Origin: Petrolisthes cinctipes
Lineage: Eukaryota; Arthropoda; Malacostraca; Decapoda; Porcellanidae
NCBI GenBank assembly: GCA_033782935.1
Contig: JAWQEG010000166.1
Location: 1,206,001-1,270,000 of the forward strand
DNA length: 64,000 nt
Direction: 5' to 3'
Below, one piece after another: positions 63,578 to 64,000 of the stretch. A program made the translations under genes and the position numbers. Positions within the stretch are counted from its first letter, which is position 1, and each line of letters opens with the position of its first letter. Below the pieces are notes generated by a model. The model worked only from the letters and a program-made list of their open reading frames with translations. It searched no databases and had not been told where the DNA came from.

Positions 63578-64000
63578 TACAGATTGCTTCTGGGACCCCA
63601 AAATATTGAATTTTCGGGTGTTTTGAGCCTGAATTTGAGATATAAACGGGTACAGAAGATACATGCACATATTGACTTTGGGCACCATAAATATCGATTT
63701 TCATCATGTTTTGGGCCTGAAATTTGAAAATACTCTAACACGGAGTAGGCATGTACAGATCGCTTCTGGGACCCCAAAAAATCGAATTTTCGGGTGTTTA
63801 GGGCCAGAATTTGTAATATAAACGGGTACTGAAGATGCATGCACATATCGACTTTTGGGCACCTAAAAGATCGATTTTCAGTATGTTTTTGGCCTGTATT
63901 TTGAAAATACTCTAACACGGAGTAGGTATGTACAGATACCTTCTGGGACCTCTAAATATCGAATTTTCGGGTGTTTTGGGACTGAATTTGAGATATCGAT
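63578..64000 (+). repeat. 992-bp hexamer, subtype A again, truncated by window end
   Basis: A B copy would be expected here, but the marks are those of A (CACCATAAATATCG, TTTTCATCATG, CTGAAATTTG, TTTGTAATATAAACG). The local period therefore changes from 1,984 to 992 bp. It has one private change near 63777 (CCCCAAAAAATCG instead of CCCCAAAATATCG). Confidence 0.9.

Larger units (their letters stand above)
1..64000. repeat. Tandem satellite DNA array, 176-bp family, filling the window
   Basis: Every part of the window can be read as copies of one repeat. A fixed order of landmarks recurs about every 148-177 bp: GCATGTACAGATCGCTTCTG, then GGGACCCCAAAATATCGAA, then GAGATATAAACGGGTACAG, then GCATGCACATATCGACTTT, then TAAAATATCGATTTTCAGC, then TTTTGAAAATAC. 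There is no unique sequence, transposon, tRNA, rRNA or gene-like ORF between copies. Tandem arrays of 150-180-bp monomers with higher-order structure are typical of centromeric or pericentromeric satellites of plants and animals; that location is an inference. I do not recognise the family by sequence. I see no CENP-B-box match in the common monomers: spacing of the TTCG and CGGG elements does not fit. Confidence 0.97.
40680..64000 (+). repeat. Domain 2: trimeric/hexameric higher-order repeat array
   Basis: The array becomes regular: long-long-short trimers. Type P (176 bp) carries CAGATTGCTTC, ATATTGAATT, GATACATGCACATATTGAC and CACCAAAAATATCG. Type Q (177 bp) carries GTGTTTAGGGCCAG and AAAAGATCG. 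Type R (148 bp) carries GATACCTTCTGGGACCTCTA and AAAATGTCG, and has the 29-bp deletion. A second trimer P'-Q'-R' carries GGGCATCTAAAA in P', GGTACTGAAG and TTTGTGCACC in Q', and GACCCCTAAAT in R'. PQR and P'Q'R' alternate; one junction lacks GAGTAGGCAT, so trimers measure 501 or 491 bp and the hexamer 992 bp. The anchor GCATGTTTTTAGCC recurs at 45140, 45641, 46142, 46633 and 47134, and at 58578, 59069, 59570 and 60061. Confidence 0.92.

Noticed and set aside
1..64000. CRISPR array
   Set aside because: Direct repeats are long (148-177 bp), adjacent and diverged, with no unique spacers and no cas genes.
1..64000. Promoters, terminators, tRNA or other RNA genes
   Set aside because: AT-rich motifs such as TATAAAC recur in nearly every long monomer and carry no evidence of function; I found no cloverleaf, rRNA or Pol III box arrangement.

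Overview
The whole 64-kb window is a satellite DNA array from a eukaryote. I found no gene, RNA gene, transposon or unique sequence. Roughly 380 tandem copies (my estimate) of one AT-rich repeat, about 41% G+C in the commonest form, run in the same direction, except for about 62 bases at the extreme left, which are inverted. The basic monomer is 176-177 bp. Recurring shorter forms are 148 bp (29-bp internal deletion), 158 bp (18-bp deletion) and forms lacking 8-10 bp near one end. Monomer length, higher-order structure and the absence of genes suggest centromeric or pericentromeric heterochromatin, or a similar large satellite block, most likely of a plant or animal. I do not recognise the family and cannot name the organism.

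The 176-bp monomer is itself an old dimer. Cut at the two GGG-A/C-CC motifs, it gives two halves of 88 bp that align without gaps at about 59 of 88 positions in the common variants. The 148-bp form comes from a deletion in half A; the 158-bp and 8-10-bp deletion forms come from deletions in half B.

Layout: (1) Bases 1 to about 62 are in reverse orientation and meet the forward array at an inversion junction. (2) About 63 to 40.7 kb is a heterogeneous domain with many diverged monomer variants and irregular placement of 148-bp and 158-bp forms. It is built by segmental duplications of several scales: a superunit of about 6-9 kb seen three times between 0 and 16.5 kb, pairs of 0.7-1.2 kb blocks 2.9, 4.9 and 5.9 kb apart, and a fresh 1,039-bp tandem duplication at 38.7-40.8 kb. 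(3) From about 40.68 kb to the end is a regular higher-order repeat (HOR): long-long-short trimers of 501 or 491 bp, alternating as two trimer types into a 992-bp hexamer. Within it, 41.1-52.1 kb is a 5.5-kb tandem duplication whose copies differ by whole trimers, and 57.6-64.0 kb is an almost perfect 1,984-bp repeat (two 992-bp subtypes, order B-A-B-A-B-A-A) that looks like the most recently amplified part.

The first HOR monomer (type P) is also the tail of the 1,039-bp duplication, so the window may catch the border where the HOR arose from older, disordered satellite. Many open frames of 60-207 codons can be read, mostly on the minus strand. They are by-products of a stop-poor repeat and I do not treat them as genes.
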